Part shown: piece by piece, positions 11,462 to 23,761 of the stretch
Numbering within the stretch: position 1 is the first letter of the stretch
Layout of the letters: each line of letters opens with the position of its first letter
The notes under the pieces: model-generated
Database searches by the model: none
What the model was told of the DNA's origin: nothing
The model's input: only the letters and a program-made list of their open reading frames with translations
Source: Lasiosphaeris hirsuta
Lineage: Eukaryota; Ascomycota; Sordariomycetes; Sordariales; Lasiosphaeriaceae
DNA length: 64,000 bases
NCBI GenBank assembly: GCA_030549175.1
Contig: JAUKUA010000005.1
Coordinates: 3,472,001 to 3,536,000, forward strand
Reading direction: 5' to 3'
Position numbers and translations under genes: made by a program

Positions 11462-11533
11462 GGTCCGCTGGCTCAATGGTAGAGCGTCTGACTACGAATC
11501 AGGAGGTTCCAGGTTCGAGACCTGGGTGGATCG
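11462..11533 (+). tRNA. trnR-ACG: tRNA-Arg (anticodon ACG), no intron
   Basis: A 72-nt cloverleaf. The acceptor stem GGTCCGC pairs with GTGGATC using two G-U pairs, leaving G as discriminator. The D-arm is GCTC...GAGC. The anticodon arm CTGA-CTACGAA-TCAG places ACG at the anticodon, read as Arg (CGN after A-to-I editing). The T-arm is a perfect CCAGG-TTCGAGA-CCTGG. Internal promoters are visible: A box TGGCTCAATGG and B box GGTTCGAGACC. A T5 tract at 11562-11566 is a plausible Pol III terminator. The gene lies 102 bases beyond the 3' end of the convergent PPR gene. Confidence 0.95.
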
Positions 11534-11635
11534 AGTTGTATCTCCGGGTGGAGCGAGAGAGTTTTTGCCGTTCTTGCTCCACCATCCACAAGACTAAATA
11601 CCCAACCTTCGTGATAACAATACAATTCGCATCTT

Positions 11636-14600
11636 TTAAATTACAACAAGCTGGCCTCCATCCGACATCACAAGTCCCACCGACGCCAACTGCGCTGGCG
11701 CCAACAGCCCTTCCTTCCATGCCAAATGCCAGAACCTATGTTTCCAAAAGCGCATAAGTTGGGCGCCGTTGGCCTGGGTGCCGTGCACCTTTTCATTCGC
11801 CTCCTTGATATTGAGCGCCGTCATGACCAGCTCCTTACCCGACTGCTCCCGACCGTCGTAGAGCAGCGCCAGCAACAGGTCGTGCAGCGTTGAAAACGTG
11901 ATGTTAGTGCCCGACGCAAACACCTTCTGAAATATACCCCACGCTCGCTCCGTCTCCCCAACCTGACAGTACCCCTTGATGACGCGCTCCCAAAATACGC
12001 GGTCGATGTCGCGGTTGTTGTGCAGCCGGCGGTTTTCAATCAGCGCCGTCACGGCAGCCGCGTCGGGCGGATCACGCGAGAAGTAATGCATGGCGAGCAT
12101 GGTGTAGATGTGTGACGACAGCTCGAGGCCGCGGCCCCAGATGTCTGCAAGCACGGCCTTGACGGCGCCGCCAGCACGGTCGCCGCCCTCTTTCAGCAGG
12201 AGGTAGATCATCTTGGCGTACGTCTGCATGTTGAGCTCAATGCCTTTCGTCTCCATGTCGCGTATGATGCGCGTCACGACCTCGACCTGCTCATCCGGTG
12301 ACTGCACCCCGATATCGTCTAGCGCACCGTCAAGGAGGATGGTGAGGGTGGCTGCGTTGGCTTCAACGTTGAGCTGCTTCATCATGTCGAAGATTTCGTG
12401 TACGTCATCTGTCTTGCCTTGGCGCACCGCTGGTCGGAGAAGCGTGTTAAATGTGTATATGTCGGGCTCGACGCCCTGTCGCCCTGCCCAGGAGAGCACC
12501 GACGTGGCGGCCGCTGTCCGGTCAAGGCGCAGCAGACCTGCCAGGGCCGCATTGATAGGTTCAGTGGTCAGCTTGACGGCTATGGCAGCATTCTCTGGCT
12601 TGTCTTTCTCGCGCCATATTTGTGCCATCTCGTTCAGTGCAAGGATGCCTGCCTCCGGGTCGCCGCTGAAAATCAGCCCCGATATCCTCGCTGTCCATAT
12701 CGCTGTGTCCAGCTGGATGCCCGATGTCACCAGTCTCTCCCAAACCGTTGCTATTCCGGCAGCATTCTTCGCCATAGTGCAGCCCCGGAGCATCGAGTTC
12801 CAGGTTCTTATGGTTGGCTTGATTCCGACCCGCTCCATTTTGTCCCACACGTCGATGGCCTTTTGGGTTTGGCGCAATCCCATATACGCCAGGATAAAGT
12901 AGTCAAATATCTGGGGGAGCACTCGCAGTGAGCCGATTTTGGAAGCATCTGGTTCTGCTGCCTTACCCCAGAATTCCTCCTCCCACGTGCGGTCCAAGGC
13001 ACTCAGGTTTCTTCCTTTGATTGCTTGTCCCAGCATTCGGTGAATGAAGTAAGACCGAATTTGGGTACTTGTTCTCACAGGCATAGCACCCTTTTTGTCC
13101 CGCACGTCGAAGCGATGTAGAGCGTAGCGCTGGAGGTCGGGGTAGTCATTAAAAGCAAGTTTTATCCTGTCAGAGGACGGGATCTGGGCTTGTGGTAAGA
13201 GCCGACTGATCATTTGACGAAAGGGATAAGCCACATCCCTGACAGATCGGTTTCGATTGAAAGGGTCAGTCAGCAATAAGTATGTCGCAAAGGCTGCCCA
13301 GCTCGGCTGGAGCAGGGATGGGCGCGCATAGTTGGGAAATAGTGACGCGAAGGCTTCTTGGAAGTTGGATATCCGGCGACGACTCTTTTCGCCGGGGGTC
13401 TTGTGTATTAATAGCTCGGGTGTGCGCATTTGCTCGATTTTGCGCACTAGCTCGACTTTGCCTGTGGAAGTCCCTGCTTCTGTGGAACTCGCTGACTCTG
13501 TGGACGTCGTTGCTTCTTCGGAAGAGGCTGCTTCTGTAGCTATAGGATTGGCAGATGTTATCTGATCGGTGAAGACCTTCCAGGCCCCTAGCAGGTCGTG
13601 GAGTAAGTCATCGCGCCGGGCCATCGCGGTCTCGTAGTTCTCGATTGTTGTATAGTCGTCCGGAGAAGTGCTTAGTTGGCAAATATACTGCATGAGGTGC
13701 ATCACGAGGGTGGTCCACTGAGCTACATGAAAGATGCCTAGTTCGAGCGAAGCCTCGGTAATGCGTGATACGGAGGGAAGGTCGGACGATGCAAAGTCTT
13801 TGGCTTTCTGAGCGTATACATCTTTTTTAAAGGTAGATCTCAACTGCACCTTCTCCTTGCTAGTTATTTTTATCCCGGGTTTGGCCAGCTGGGGAGATAG
13901 GGTCTCGTCGAAAAAGTTGAAACCGGCTGCTACTCTCCCTTTACGTAACTCATATCTGAACTTATTGACGTCATTTCGAAATCCGAAATTGTTTGCGATG
14001 GCATGCAGCTTCTGAAACTGCGGCACCTGTTCTTCGACGATGCTTTCGGACGTGGCGAGCGAAGAAGCCTCGGCAGGAGCAGGACGCATGTTCTTTGATG
14101 GGATCGTCGCCAGCCCTGGTGGCTTCTTCGACTTCTTGTGGGTCCTGAGAGCCCCCCCAGCGGTATCAGTCATCCCAGCTGTATCCCCGACAATGCTTTT
14201 AAAAATGGCGAGCGAAGAGGATCCGTCGACATGCATAGGTCGCCTGCCCCTCGACGGGGCTGTCGCCAGTCCGGGGGTCTCCGGATTTTGGTCGGTCCTG
14301 GGAGCTGCCCCAAGGGTGTCGCCGAACTCGAGTTGACTCTCATCTCCTTGCTGCTGCTGTGCTGCGGTGGCCTCGGTGGCGATGCTTTTAAACATGGCGA
14401 GCAAGGAAGAACCGTTGGTAGGGGCGGGTTGGTAATCCTTGGATGGAGTTGTCGGTAGTCCCTGCTTCTTCTCTGAATTCTTGCGAGGCCTGTGAGCCGC
14501 CCCAGCAGTATCGCAGGGATTGGTTCGGCTCCCATCTTGCTGTTGTTGTGGTTGCTCTTGTTGTTGCTGTGTCGCGGCCGCCTCGGTAGTATAACTCGAG

Positions 14601-14686
14601 GTTCTCGTGGTGGTTGGGGAAAGGAGAGAGCCTCGGGATGCGACAAGCAGTTTGCACGTCAGACAGACGTGGCCTAACTTCCTCAT
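11636..14686 (-). CDS. Pentatricopeptide-repeat protein, probably mitochondrial
   Basis: A single exon of 1016 codons. The N-terminus (MRKLGHVCLTCKLLVASRG) is basic and lacks acidic residues, as in a mitochondrial targeting sequence. A Gln-rich segment follows at 40-50. Residues 59-217 hold three diverged copies of a 43-44 residue unit (DT.GAA..., ...GLAT.PSK..RP..., ...SSLA.FKSI). From about residue 585 on, helical pairs of the pentatricopeptide type are visible, for example TWNSMLRGCTMAKNAAGIATVWERL and TFNTLLRPAVRQGKTDDVHEIFDMM read in pieces. Such fungal proteins bind organellar transcripts and control their stability or translation; the target here is unknown. The gene shares a 400-bp divergent promoter region with the acid phosphatase gene. 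Assignment to cya-5/Pet309 or any other specific member is not supported by what I can see. Confidence 0.85.
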   Translation of the reverse strand: MRKLGHVCLTCKLLVASRGSLLSPTTTRTSSYTTEAAATQQQQEQPQQQQDGSRTNPCDTAGAAHRPRKNSEKKQGLPTTPSKDYQPAPTNGSSLLAMFKSIATEATAAQQQQGDESQLEFGDTLGAAPRTDQNPETPGLATAPSRGRRPMHVDGSSSLAIFKSIVGDTAGMTDTAGGALRTHKKSKKPPGLATIPSKNMRPAPAEASSLATSESIVEEQVPQFQKLHAIANNFGFRNDVNKFRYELRKGRVAAGFNFFDETLSPQLAKPGIKITSKEKVQLRSTFKKDVYAQKAKDFASSDLPSVSRITEASLELGIFHVAQWTTLVMHLMQYICQLSTSPDDYTTIENYETAMARRDDLLHDLLGAWKVFTDQITSANPIATEAASSEEATTSTESASSTEAGTSTGKVELVRKIEQMRTPELLIHKTPGEKSRRRISNFQEAFASLFPNYARPSLLQPSWAAFATYLLLTDPFNRNRSVRDVAYPFRQMISRLLPQAQIPSSDRIKLAFNDYPDLQRYALHRFDVRDKKGAMPVRTSTQIRSYFIHRMLGQAIKGRNLSALDRTWEEEFWGKAAEPDASKIGSLRVLPQIFDYFILAYMGLRQTQKAIDVWDKMERVGIKPTIRTWNSMLRGCTMAKNAAGIATVWERLVTSGIQLDTAIWTARISGLIFSGDPEAGILALNEMAQIWREKDKPENAAIAVKLTTEPINAALAGLLRLDRTAAATSVLSWAGRQGVEPDIYTFNTLLRPAVRQGKTDDVHEIFDMMKQLNVEANAATLTILLDGALDDIGVQSPDEQVEVVTRIIRDMETKGIELNMQTYAKMIYLLLKEGGDRAGGAVKAVLADIWGRGLELSSHIYTMLAMHYFSRDPPDAAAVTALIENRRLHNNRDIDRVFWERVIKGYCQVGETERAWGIFQKVFASGTNITFSTLHDLLLALLYDGREQSGKELVMTALNIKEANEKVHGTQANGAQLMRFWKHRFWHLAWKEGLLAPAQLASVGLVMSDGGQLVVI
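14036..14512 (-). repeat. Three diverged intragenic repeats in the PPR gene
   Basis: Residues 59-102, 123-165 and 174-217 of the PPR protein align to one another: a DTxGAA start, a GLxTxPSK core and an SSLAxFKSI end, separated by Gln-rich or acidic spacers. The DNA also keeps similarity (ttttaaaaatggcgagc at two places, 14200 and 14388 areas). Confidence 0.75.
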
Positions 14687-15086
14687 CGCACCTTTGTGTA
14701 ATAGCTCTAAGTAGGCGTTCGTTGCTATTGGTAGCGGCGCAGGATATCGAACATGGTCGGTGGGGCTAGGGCGTGAGTTTGTTGTCGTCAGACTTTGTTT
14801 GTCAATTAGCAGTTCAGCAATTTTTTAGAGGTCCATTGAGGTTGACAAGCAGCGCGGCTAGTCAAGCTTGGCAGCCCCGAGCTCCTCACCTAACCCTTCG
14901 TTGTGCGGGTGTTCAATGCAGGGGACCGCAGGAGCTCGAGCTCGGGCTGCATAAGTACCCCACATACGTCATTGCAACATTGCTGAGCTACGAACCCCCT
15001 TAGCAATCCTTCTTCCCATCTTTAACTTTGCTGTTTGCAGCCATTAAATTGGACGCAGACCCTCGAAATCGGAGCGCCATCACACC
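14687..15086. promoter_or_regulatory. Divergent promoter region, PPR gene / acid phosphatase
   Basis: 400 bases between two start codons pointing away from each other. No gene fits inside. Both transcripts must start here; no TATA box is obvious. Confidence 0.5.
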
Positions 15087-16666
15087 ATGTCGACACTCAT
15101 CCCACGGAAGCCGTACACCGACGATGAGCTACGGCAGCTCTATCCTGACGGCCTGAAGCTGCAGCTCGTACAAATTCTCATGCGTCACGGGGAGCGCACA
15201 CCAGTCTCAGCCCGCTTTCAGAATGCCGGCCTGAAACCCTTCTGGACCTACTGTGCCGCCGCCCGCCAGATGAAGTCAGCAATCCTAGATCATGGCGGTG
15301 AGCGTGGCGATGCTCCCTTTACCACGCTGGAATGGAGGCGACGTCTCGAAACCTTTGGCGAAAACGACGAGCCCGTCATTGCTGCCGGGCCCCAGGGCCA
15401 GGTCGATGATATCTGCGACATGGGGTCCCTGACCGACCTCGGCAGACAAAGTACGTACAAGTTGGGGCTGCGCCTACGCGACCTCTACGTCAATCGTCTC
15501 AAGTTCCTTCCCTCCACCATCAACTCGACCAATTTCCTCTATCTCCGCTCCACCCCCATCCCACGAACTCTTGAGTCGCTGCAGCAGGCCTTCACAGCCC
15601 TCTATCCTCCGTCGAAGCGAGAGCCCGGCGATGATGGCAAATTTCCAACGCCCACGATTCTGACGCGTGTCCCTGGTGACGAAACCCTGTTCCCAAATGA
15701 CAGCAACTGCCGGAGGTTTGCCCAGCTTTCCAGAGCCTTCGCCCAGCGGGCCGCGGACAGATGGAACACGAGCTCAGACATGGAGTATCTCAACAAATTG
15801 TACGGCAAGTGGATGCCTTCTGAGAAGCCCCGGGTTGCTGTTGACTCGCGACCACGCCTCTCGGGAATCATGGATTCTATCAACTGCACCCTGGCGCACG
15901 GCCCAGAAACAAAACTGCCGTTTGAATTTTACGACAAGAAGGGCCTGGAGATTATTGAGAAGATCGGGGCTGAGGAGTGGTTTGCAGGCTACAAGGAGTC
16001 TCTGGAGTACCGCACGCTAGGAATCGGTGGTCTCATGGGAGATATTGTAGGTCGGATGGTCACCAGTGCCGAGGGGAATAGTAAATCCCGCGTCACATTC
16101 GGCCTAAGCGGTTGCCATGATACCACTCTCGCCGCAGTGCTTTCAAGCCTCGGCGCTTTTGAAAACAACAAGTGGCCGCCATTCACCAGTCATATCGCCA
16201 TCGAAATGTTTCACAAGACCCCTACCGGGGCCACGACCCCATCCCTGGAAGCAACTGAGGCAGTCACAGCCGGACCAAAGGCAAATTGGTGGAACGGCCT
16301 TTTTGTAACGTCCTCTGCAGCCACAGCAACCTCAGAAATTGGGCGGAAATCTACGACCGAACTAACGCCAGTTGAAAAGAGGCAGTTGGATGGATACTAT
16401 GTGCGGCTACGATATAACGACGAGCCAGTTACCATTCCTGGATGCCGCACACCAGGAAATCACCTTGACGGAGACGAATCGTTCTGCACATTGGTAAGTC
16501 GCTGCCCAGTTTTGGGGGTTGCTCTCAGACTAACGATTCGCTTCCTTAGGCCGCCTTCAAAGAGATCGTGGACAAATTCACCCCGCGAGACTGGAAGGAT
16601 CAGTGCCTGGTAAAGGACGGCACGCCCGCAATCTCGATAGGGAAGCCTGAGTGGTCGGGTCGTTGA
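15087..16666 (+). CDS. Histidine acid phosphatase family protein
   Basis: Two exons with one intron at 16494-16549 (56 bp, branch ctaac) give 507 residues. Near the N-terminus LMRHGERTP (31-39) provides the nucleophilic histidine H34 and phosphate-binding arginines; CHDTTL supplies the C-terminal HD pair (H344, D345) that acts as proton donor. No signal peptide is seen, so unlike secreted phytases and acid phosphatases this one is likely intracellular. The length and the LYPDGLKLQLVQ start recall lysophosphatidic-acid-phosphatase-like (ACP6-type) members, but the substrate cannot be told from sequence. The second exon adds 38 residues ending in KPEWSGR; without splicing, the frame would read on for another 40 codons to an unrelated stop. 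Confidence 0.9.
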
Positions 16667-17325
16667 GTAATGAAAGAGGTTGCCGCAGCGGGCGGAAGAA
16701 ACACTGGGGGGGTGACTAGAAATGTCTTCTAGGCATTGGCTAACGGCGACAAGACCGTCTAGTCACGTAATGATTGGCTTCTTTGCGGATGATGATAAAT
16801 CCGCACATGCACACACGTCTCTGGACATATCCATAGACTCGTTTGAAGTTGTGGGAAGGTAGATAAAAATCCGCAAGCTGTGCGGGAGTCTCAGCCCTGG
16901 CCCGGGGGTGTGACTCAATAATTAGGGGTTCAACCATAATACATAGACATCTCGTTTCCGTGTGACTGAGATCGCGATAGGATCAGCCTTGCTACTTAAA
17001 CGAGGTGATGCGCGCATATTATAGCGAATCATCATCTTCCTCAGTCAGGGGCTACGTAAAATCCCTTCCCCCGTCGATCCCTGGACCTATCTATGACCAT
17101 AGTTATCAGATGAGAGGGCTTGTATTGACCCAGACCCCAGGTTTAAGGCATGACATGCTATCACGGCATACAGCAGGGTCATCCATCACCCAGCCTTCAG
17201 TCCAGCAGAATCGTACGAACCACCCGGGTATCACGAGAACCTTTTGGCGGACCCCATCACGACGAGAGAGCGAGGATCAAGAAACAGCGGCACACACGCC
17301 CACCAGCAAGACCCCTCGCCCCGCC
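16667..17325. other. Convergent intergenic region
   Basis: Lies between the 3' ends of the acid phosphatase and VMA22 genes. It should contain both 3' UTRs. No gene or repeat is evident. Confidence 0.4.
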
Positions 17326-17946
17326 TCAAGCAGAAACCACCCCCTGGCTAGACTTAGTCGTCTCCGCCGGCGGGATCTGCTGCTGGGCCTTCTCGGCCGC
17401 CGCCTCCGCCTTGGCGCGCTTCTTGCGCGCCCGGCGCACCGCGAGCTCGACGGCGGCCATCGCGGCGCTGACGGTCGCGAGCTGCGGGAGGAGCTCCTCG
17501 ACGGCCCGTGCGGCCTGAGTCTGGGCGTGGCGGAGGGGCATGGGGGTTAGGATGCCGAACCAGCGGAGGGGGTCCGGGGGCGGTTTCTGTTGGTATTTGG
17601 GGGGTTCTTCTTTCTCTTCTTCTGGGCCGTTGGTGGTGGTGGTGGGTTCTGGGGATGGGGAGGGGGCGGCGTCCCCTGCTGTGTCGGGGCTGGTTTTGGA
17701 GATGATGCTGAAGATGGGGACGCCGGATGGGGCTGCCACGGCCACCCTCCGTATCGCCTGCATGCGGTCATCGTAGTAATCCTGCCCGTAGCGGATGCCG
17801 CGCTCGGCTGAGAAGTTGGCCCGCGCTAGGTCGTGGTAGATGCCGCTCTGGACCGTGTTGAGAGCCGCCCGCAACCGGGTGTATTCATCCAGCAACGTTA
17901 GGTAGCGCTGCAGCAGGCTGTCGATGTCAACTATTGTGGAGGCCAT
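17326..17946 (-). CDS. VMA22: V-ATPase assembly factor Vma22 (CCDC115-like)
   Basis: A single-exon gene of 206 codons. The N-terminal helix LLQRYLTLLDEYTRLRAALN, then LARANFSAERGIRYGQDYYD with RMQA, and near the C-terminus LRWFGILTPMPLRHAQ followed by an alpha-helical VEELLPQLATVSAAMAAVELAVRRARKK, match the Vma22/CCDC115 family in order. Vma22 works with Vma12 and Vma21 in the endoplasmic reticulum to assemble the V0 sector of the vacuolar proton pump; it is peripheral and has no membrane span, in line with this sequence. A proline- and Thr-rich acidic linker (about 90-125) separates the two conserved halves. The start is the first ATG of the frame and gives the expected family length. Confidence 0.85.
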   Translation of the reverse strand: MASTIVDIDSLLQRYLTLLDEYTRLRAALNTVQSGIYHDLARANFSAERGIRYGQDYYDDRMQAIRRVAVAAPSGVPIFSIISKTSPDTAGDAAPSPSPEPTTTTNGPEEEKEEPPKYQQKPPPDPLRWFGILTPMPLRHAQTQAARAVEELLPQLATVSAAMAAVELAVRRARKKRAKAEAAAEKAQQQIPPAETTKSSQGVVSA

Positions 17947-20900
17947 GACTGCCAGTACTTTGAGGAGGTGTTCAGCCGCTTTGATGCTGAGGTTGAGATC
18001 AGAGGTGACATGTCACATGGTGTTGCTGCGTGTCAAAGTTGAGACCTGGTCAATGCTTCCCGTGACGCAATCTTTTAGCCTGCTTCAACCTCGAGGGTTA
18101 GGTTACTGTCGCACAGAACACAGCCCCTCCTCCATGGCTCCCAGAGCAACAGCACTTGGGAATTCTTAGAAATAACCTGGGAGCAGCTGTGCTACGGGAG
18201 GAAGGAAAAATAGGGAGCTTCCGTATCAGTAAGATTGGCTATAGCCTGCTTGCGGAGATCCAGCAGGAGTTCTTGTTCTGCCGAGTCTAGTCAGCTGTTA
18301 CCATGCAAAGCACTTGCTGGTAGCTGAAGCAGTCATCTGCATTGGCAATCTAACAACACTACACAGCGGCCTTGGAGCTCGACCAACAGCACCCTCCAAT
18401 TGAGGAAATACACACCTCATACACTTCAGCAGCGTGGTGGAATCAGAACCCAACCTGCCCCTATCTTTGGCTTCTCTAGGTTCGTTTCTGCTCATCGGGA
18501 AACAAGAAACACCTCAGATGCCGAAAAGGACACCAAGTTTCACGCTTGCGCCTCGAGCTTCCCAGGCCCTGGGGCTGTCTTCGGAGCAGCAAGCAGCGTT
18601 GCATCCGTATGCATGTTGAATTAATGTCCAGGAAGGAGATCACCACCCAGGGCTACCCTTGCCACTCGAAAGTTGCTGGCAGCACAAGCAGCCAGCAGCA
18701 GCAGATCGCGAAAGAAAAGGCAAACATTTGCCGCTGCAGCCATGTGTTGGTCCGCAAACAAATGTTTTTGGAGATCCTCAGACATCCATACAACGTCATA
18801 TCACAGATCAAGCACTATCGTGCGTGCCCGGCAGGCAGAGACACGCAGGTCGAGGCTGGTGAAGCGGGAGAACTTGGTGCAGGACATCGACAGCTTACTG
18901 CTAAAAAGGGTGGCACGGTGGGCAACAGAAACCCAGCAATGGTGCAGACGCCAATACAGCCGGATATTAGACTGGGGTTCTGTATGGTCGAAGCCGGATG
19001 GAAGCATGAAGAGAACATGCAGACACCCTTCCCCGCCGAAGCCTCCCTCCCACCTCTCGCACTGGACCCCCTGGCAGCTAGAGGGGGTTTCGGCTATGGA
19101 AAGATGGAAGCCAAAGCTGGGCAACTGAATGGCGGTCTGTTCGGCAACGCTTGCCTGCGGCTACCCTGGGCCTGGCTTGTGTAGGACTTCTCCAGGACTT
19201 TTTGTGTCCGAGGGTCGTGGACTCGAGAGTAAGTGAGGTTTGCTCGACGTTGCCAATGGATGTGTGTGTGACTGTCTTGGTGATTGTTTCGTCCCCGCTC
19301 GTCGTTTTTCATTGGTGTCTGGGTGTCTTGATGGGGGGTGCGGACCTCGAAGATCCAGGCCTGGTCCGTTATGCAATGGCGTCGTGAGACATTCCTCATC
19401 ACCTTTGGCCCAAGACGTTTGGCCTCGACCCAAAGCTGCCAGTGGCCTGGTGGCTGTGTGACACCTTGCGCGGTTGCACCCCGCCAGATGCCCCCGTGGA
19501 TAAGATGGATAGCAGATGCAACTGGCTCTCTACACTAGCAATGAGAGCTCGGCGCCAACGGCATCCCAATCTCCAGCCTCCCATCTCTCAAGGGAAGGGC
19601 GCCAGTGGGTTTTACTTGCAGGAAGGCAGCGAACCCAAGATCGCTCAACCGGCGTCCGATAAGTTGACGTGTACACGCCGAACCCAGCGCATTCGCAAAA
19701 ATACCCCTGCTGTCCAGGACAAAGCGGACTAGCTCGGCAGCAAGCGAGCGCTTCCCAGCCCTGGAGATCGTGAATTCATGAGGTGGCAGCTGTGTGGTAA
19801 GCCACCGCTGCTTGTCTGCTTGGGCGCAACGGCTACCCTGACCGGCCAGGTTCAAAAGCAAGACAAGCTCGCAGATTCACAGCCGTCTCTGCTGCATCGA
19901 CACTACACTATGCAATGCGCATATACATGGCAGCACGCAGCCCGCTACGCTGCACCAAGTAGCAGATTGCAATGCAGTTGTCTTCAGACTGCTATCAGGA
20001 CGTCCGTGTCTGCGTGTGTGTGCACTCGATTGACCATTGAGCCTCGGGGTATGGCCTGAGAGGATGAAGGAAGCGCCCGTGTATGATCTTGAAGGGCCCA
20101 TTCCCGTGAATGTCATCCCAAGTCCCTGTCACTGTCGTGGGTGGCGGTTTCCTAGTCCCGTCTTTTTCCCTCTTCCGGGAGGCCAGCTAACCTCCAGTCG
20201 GAAGGTATGTAATTCAGGTAATTGACGGGCGCAGGTGTGCACTGTCACTGGTGTGCACTGGGCTCGTGTGCACTGTATTCTGTATCCTGGATCCGTATGC
20301 TTTGGTGGTGCCGTCCCATGGGCCATTGAAGCCCTCTCGAGCGCCGGCATGGAGATGGGTGGACAAATGGGCATCGGCAGGAGGAGGGCTGGCTGCTGCG
20401 CATTGGGAGCATTGGAGCCTGGGCCATGTAAACTCCAAAGCCGGCAGGCTCTGCCAGGTTTCCCAAAGCTCCCCGTAATCTTACGAGACTACTCCCCAGC
20501 TGCATTCTGCACAACAAAACCACCACCACCCCTAATTCGGAGACCGTCTCTCTTCCCAATTGCTACTTTACCCTTTTCATGCTGCACTTGCGCACTTGCA
20601 CACCTGCTCTATACTAGACTGGCACCCAGCCCCAGTAATTTTCACTTCTCTTGGTGGTTCTCGCTCGTCAAGTAGTAGCCAAGCTCCCGGCCGCATCTTT
20701 TTTTGTTTCGCTCAGTCGCCAAATATCCATTCTCAAGTGTCCATCTGCGCCTGCATCCACCTGCACCATTCACCGACCCCGTTCGTCATCGGCTCGAGGT
20801 CCCGCCCGGCGCCTCTTTCTTCGCTCAACCACCAACAACCGCCGCCGAATCCCACCCCCATTTCCAGCTCCGTTTCCCCCATCCCCCGAACCTCCCACTC

Positions 20901-21073
20901 CGCTCTCGCACCCTCGAATTGCCGACAGACTGCAGCGCTCGCGATACGGGACAGGCAGATTGAGGTGCACTCGATTCACCAGAGGAAAAGAGGCAGTCGA
21001 CAGACTGGTCAGCACACAGTGATCACAGCACCAAGGCACGCTCTGCCCCCCTTCACAGTGCCCTCTTTGAAAA
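17947..21073. other. 3.1-kb gene-free region upstream of CDC42
   Basis: Many short frames on both strands but none with family resemblance or consistent coding bias. From about 20500 the plus strand is rich in C and T up to the CDC42 start, consistent with a long 5' leader and promoter. No tRNA or transposon relic is seen. Confidence 0.4.
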
Positions 21074-22131
<1,058 letters not shown>

Positions 22132-23761
22132 TTGGGCAGTTTTTTATTTATTTGGATTTTCGTCTTTTCTCCTCAGCGAAACCGGTTCTGCGGCCCCATC
22201 CATCGAATTTCGTCTTGTGCGAAATGTTGATGCCATTGCCGCATAAGGATGAAAGTAGAGGAGTGCGGGCTCAAGAATGTGAAAGAGGGGGTAACCGAGA
22301 GGGATTTGAGCGGCCATCTACCCTATCTCGATTCTGGTTTTCATTCCAGCCGGCGGAATCAAGGTGTTCCCCCTTGGGAGTTTGTTTTAGAGAATGCGAG
22401 CAGGAGGGCAAAGCAAGGCGAACACGTTGTCAGCGAAGCCACAACCCGGCATACCCGTTTCTGTATCGAGGGATTGAACCGAAACTGCCCAGGGGCAGAG
22501 AGAAATTTTGCGAGCTGGCCTTTATCTGCCATGGATAGCGGCGGGGCAATGCTTGGTTGCTTGCTTCCTCTTGGGCTGGATAGTGTGTGGGGAGGGCGGG
22601 TGATGTTGAGGGGTCGGAAGCAGCGAGTACCTCGATACACAGCTACTCAGCTCTCTGGTCACCTGGTTCATCTGGCTCGTGCTGACTCGCTCTGATGCCT
22701 GCTATAGAACTAGGCATTAGGTCTCATTATTCTCTCTGGGTTCTGTTTTCTCCCTTTTCTTGGCTGTAAAGGGGCGGGATTTCTTTGCCGTCAAATGCCA
22801 TGCCAGGTGGGCTGGGACTCTTGCTTTTATTTACTTTTTTTTTTTTTTTTTTTACTATTTTCTATTGCAATTCCATAGGACATAGTTTGGCGATGGGGAG
22901 TGCAATTGAAATCAATTTCTTCTTTTTTTTCCTCTGGTCTGATTTAGTGTTGGGGTTCAATCGGGCTATACTTGGGGAGGAGGGTTGAATGGGCAACTTC
23001 ATGGGGTTGATAATGCCAGTGGCTTAGGTTGGTTGGGTTAGGTTGTACATACATCCAGATGTAGTTGAGCTGGGAGGAGCTAGTTAAAAGCTTGTAGGTG
23101 GCTTACTGGTGTTTCATCAGCCCCCTTTTCTCGTGTCCATTGGTGCAAAGGTAAGGGAAGTTGGCAAGGAAGCCCGTAGACAGGATGGGACTCTCCGCCT
23201 GAGCCTACTTGGTCTGATGACATCTATGTACGGCTACCACCCTACACTAGATGTTCCATATGACTAGTAGGTTCTTTTGCCCTCCTTGTTCTGCTCTACA
23301 TTCAGCAGACACCGCATGCTACAACACCAATTTGGTGTGCTTGTTTGAGGGGACCGAGAAACATCGTCGCAACTACCTACTTCAATCCATCCAAACCCAT
23401 CCCCGATCTCCAAAGGGGAAGGTCGGGTCCCTCCTGCCCAGAGAACGGGCAGGCGGCGGGAAACCCGAACCGGGCGCGGCGGGAGGACCCGCAGCTACCT
23501 CTTGGAGGGGGAGGTTCAACTCTGGGGATCGAGCCAATTACGACCGGGTTGCGTATCGGCGCATGCTGCATGCCGGCTTCCCAAGTTGCCGGCCCGGGCT
23601 CGTTCTTCTTTGGACGGGGAGGAAAGAGGGGAATGGGACGACTCACGGATCGGAACCTGCTTTGTGGAAGGAAAGGCACTTCGACGTCGGGGACGTGTAC
23701 CGAGGACCTTGCTTATTTCTGTTCAACTCTTGGCCTGAATTTTCAACCTTTTGCACTTACC
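22132..23761. other. Gene-free interval with a T tract
   Basis: Contains the CDC42 3' flank, a run of 19 T at 22835-22853 and other T-rich stretches up to 22930. The region 23250-23760 is GC-rich and precedes the agmatinase gene. No gene is recognisable. Confidence 0.4.

Noticed and set aside
18546..19184. 212-codon plus-strand frame
   Set aside because: Composition is unlike neighbours' coding sequence, and overlapping frames on both strands are equally long.
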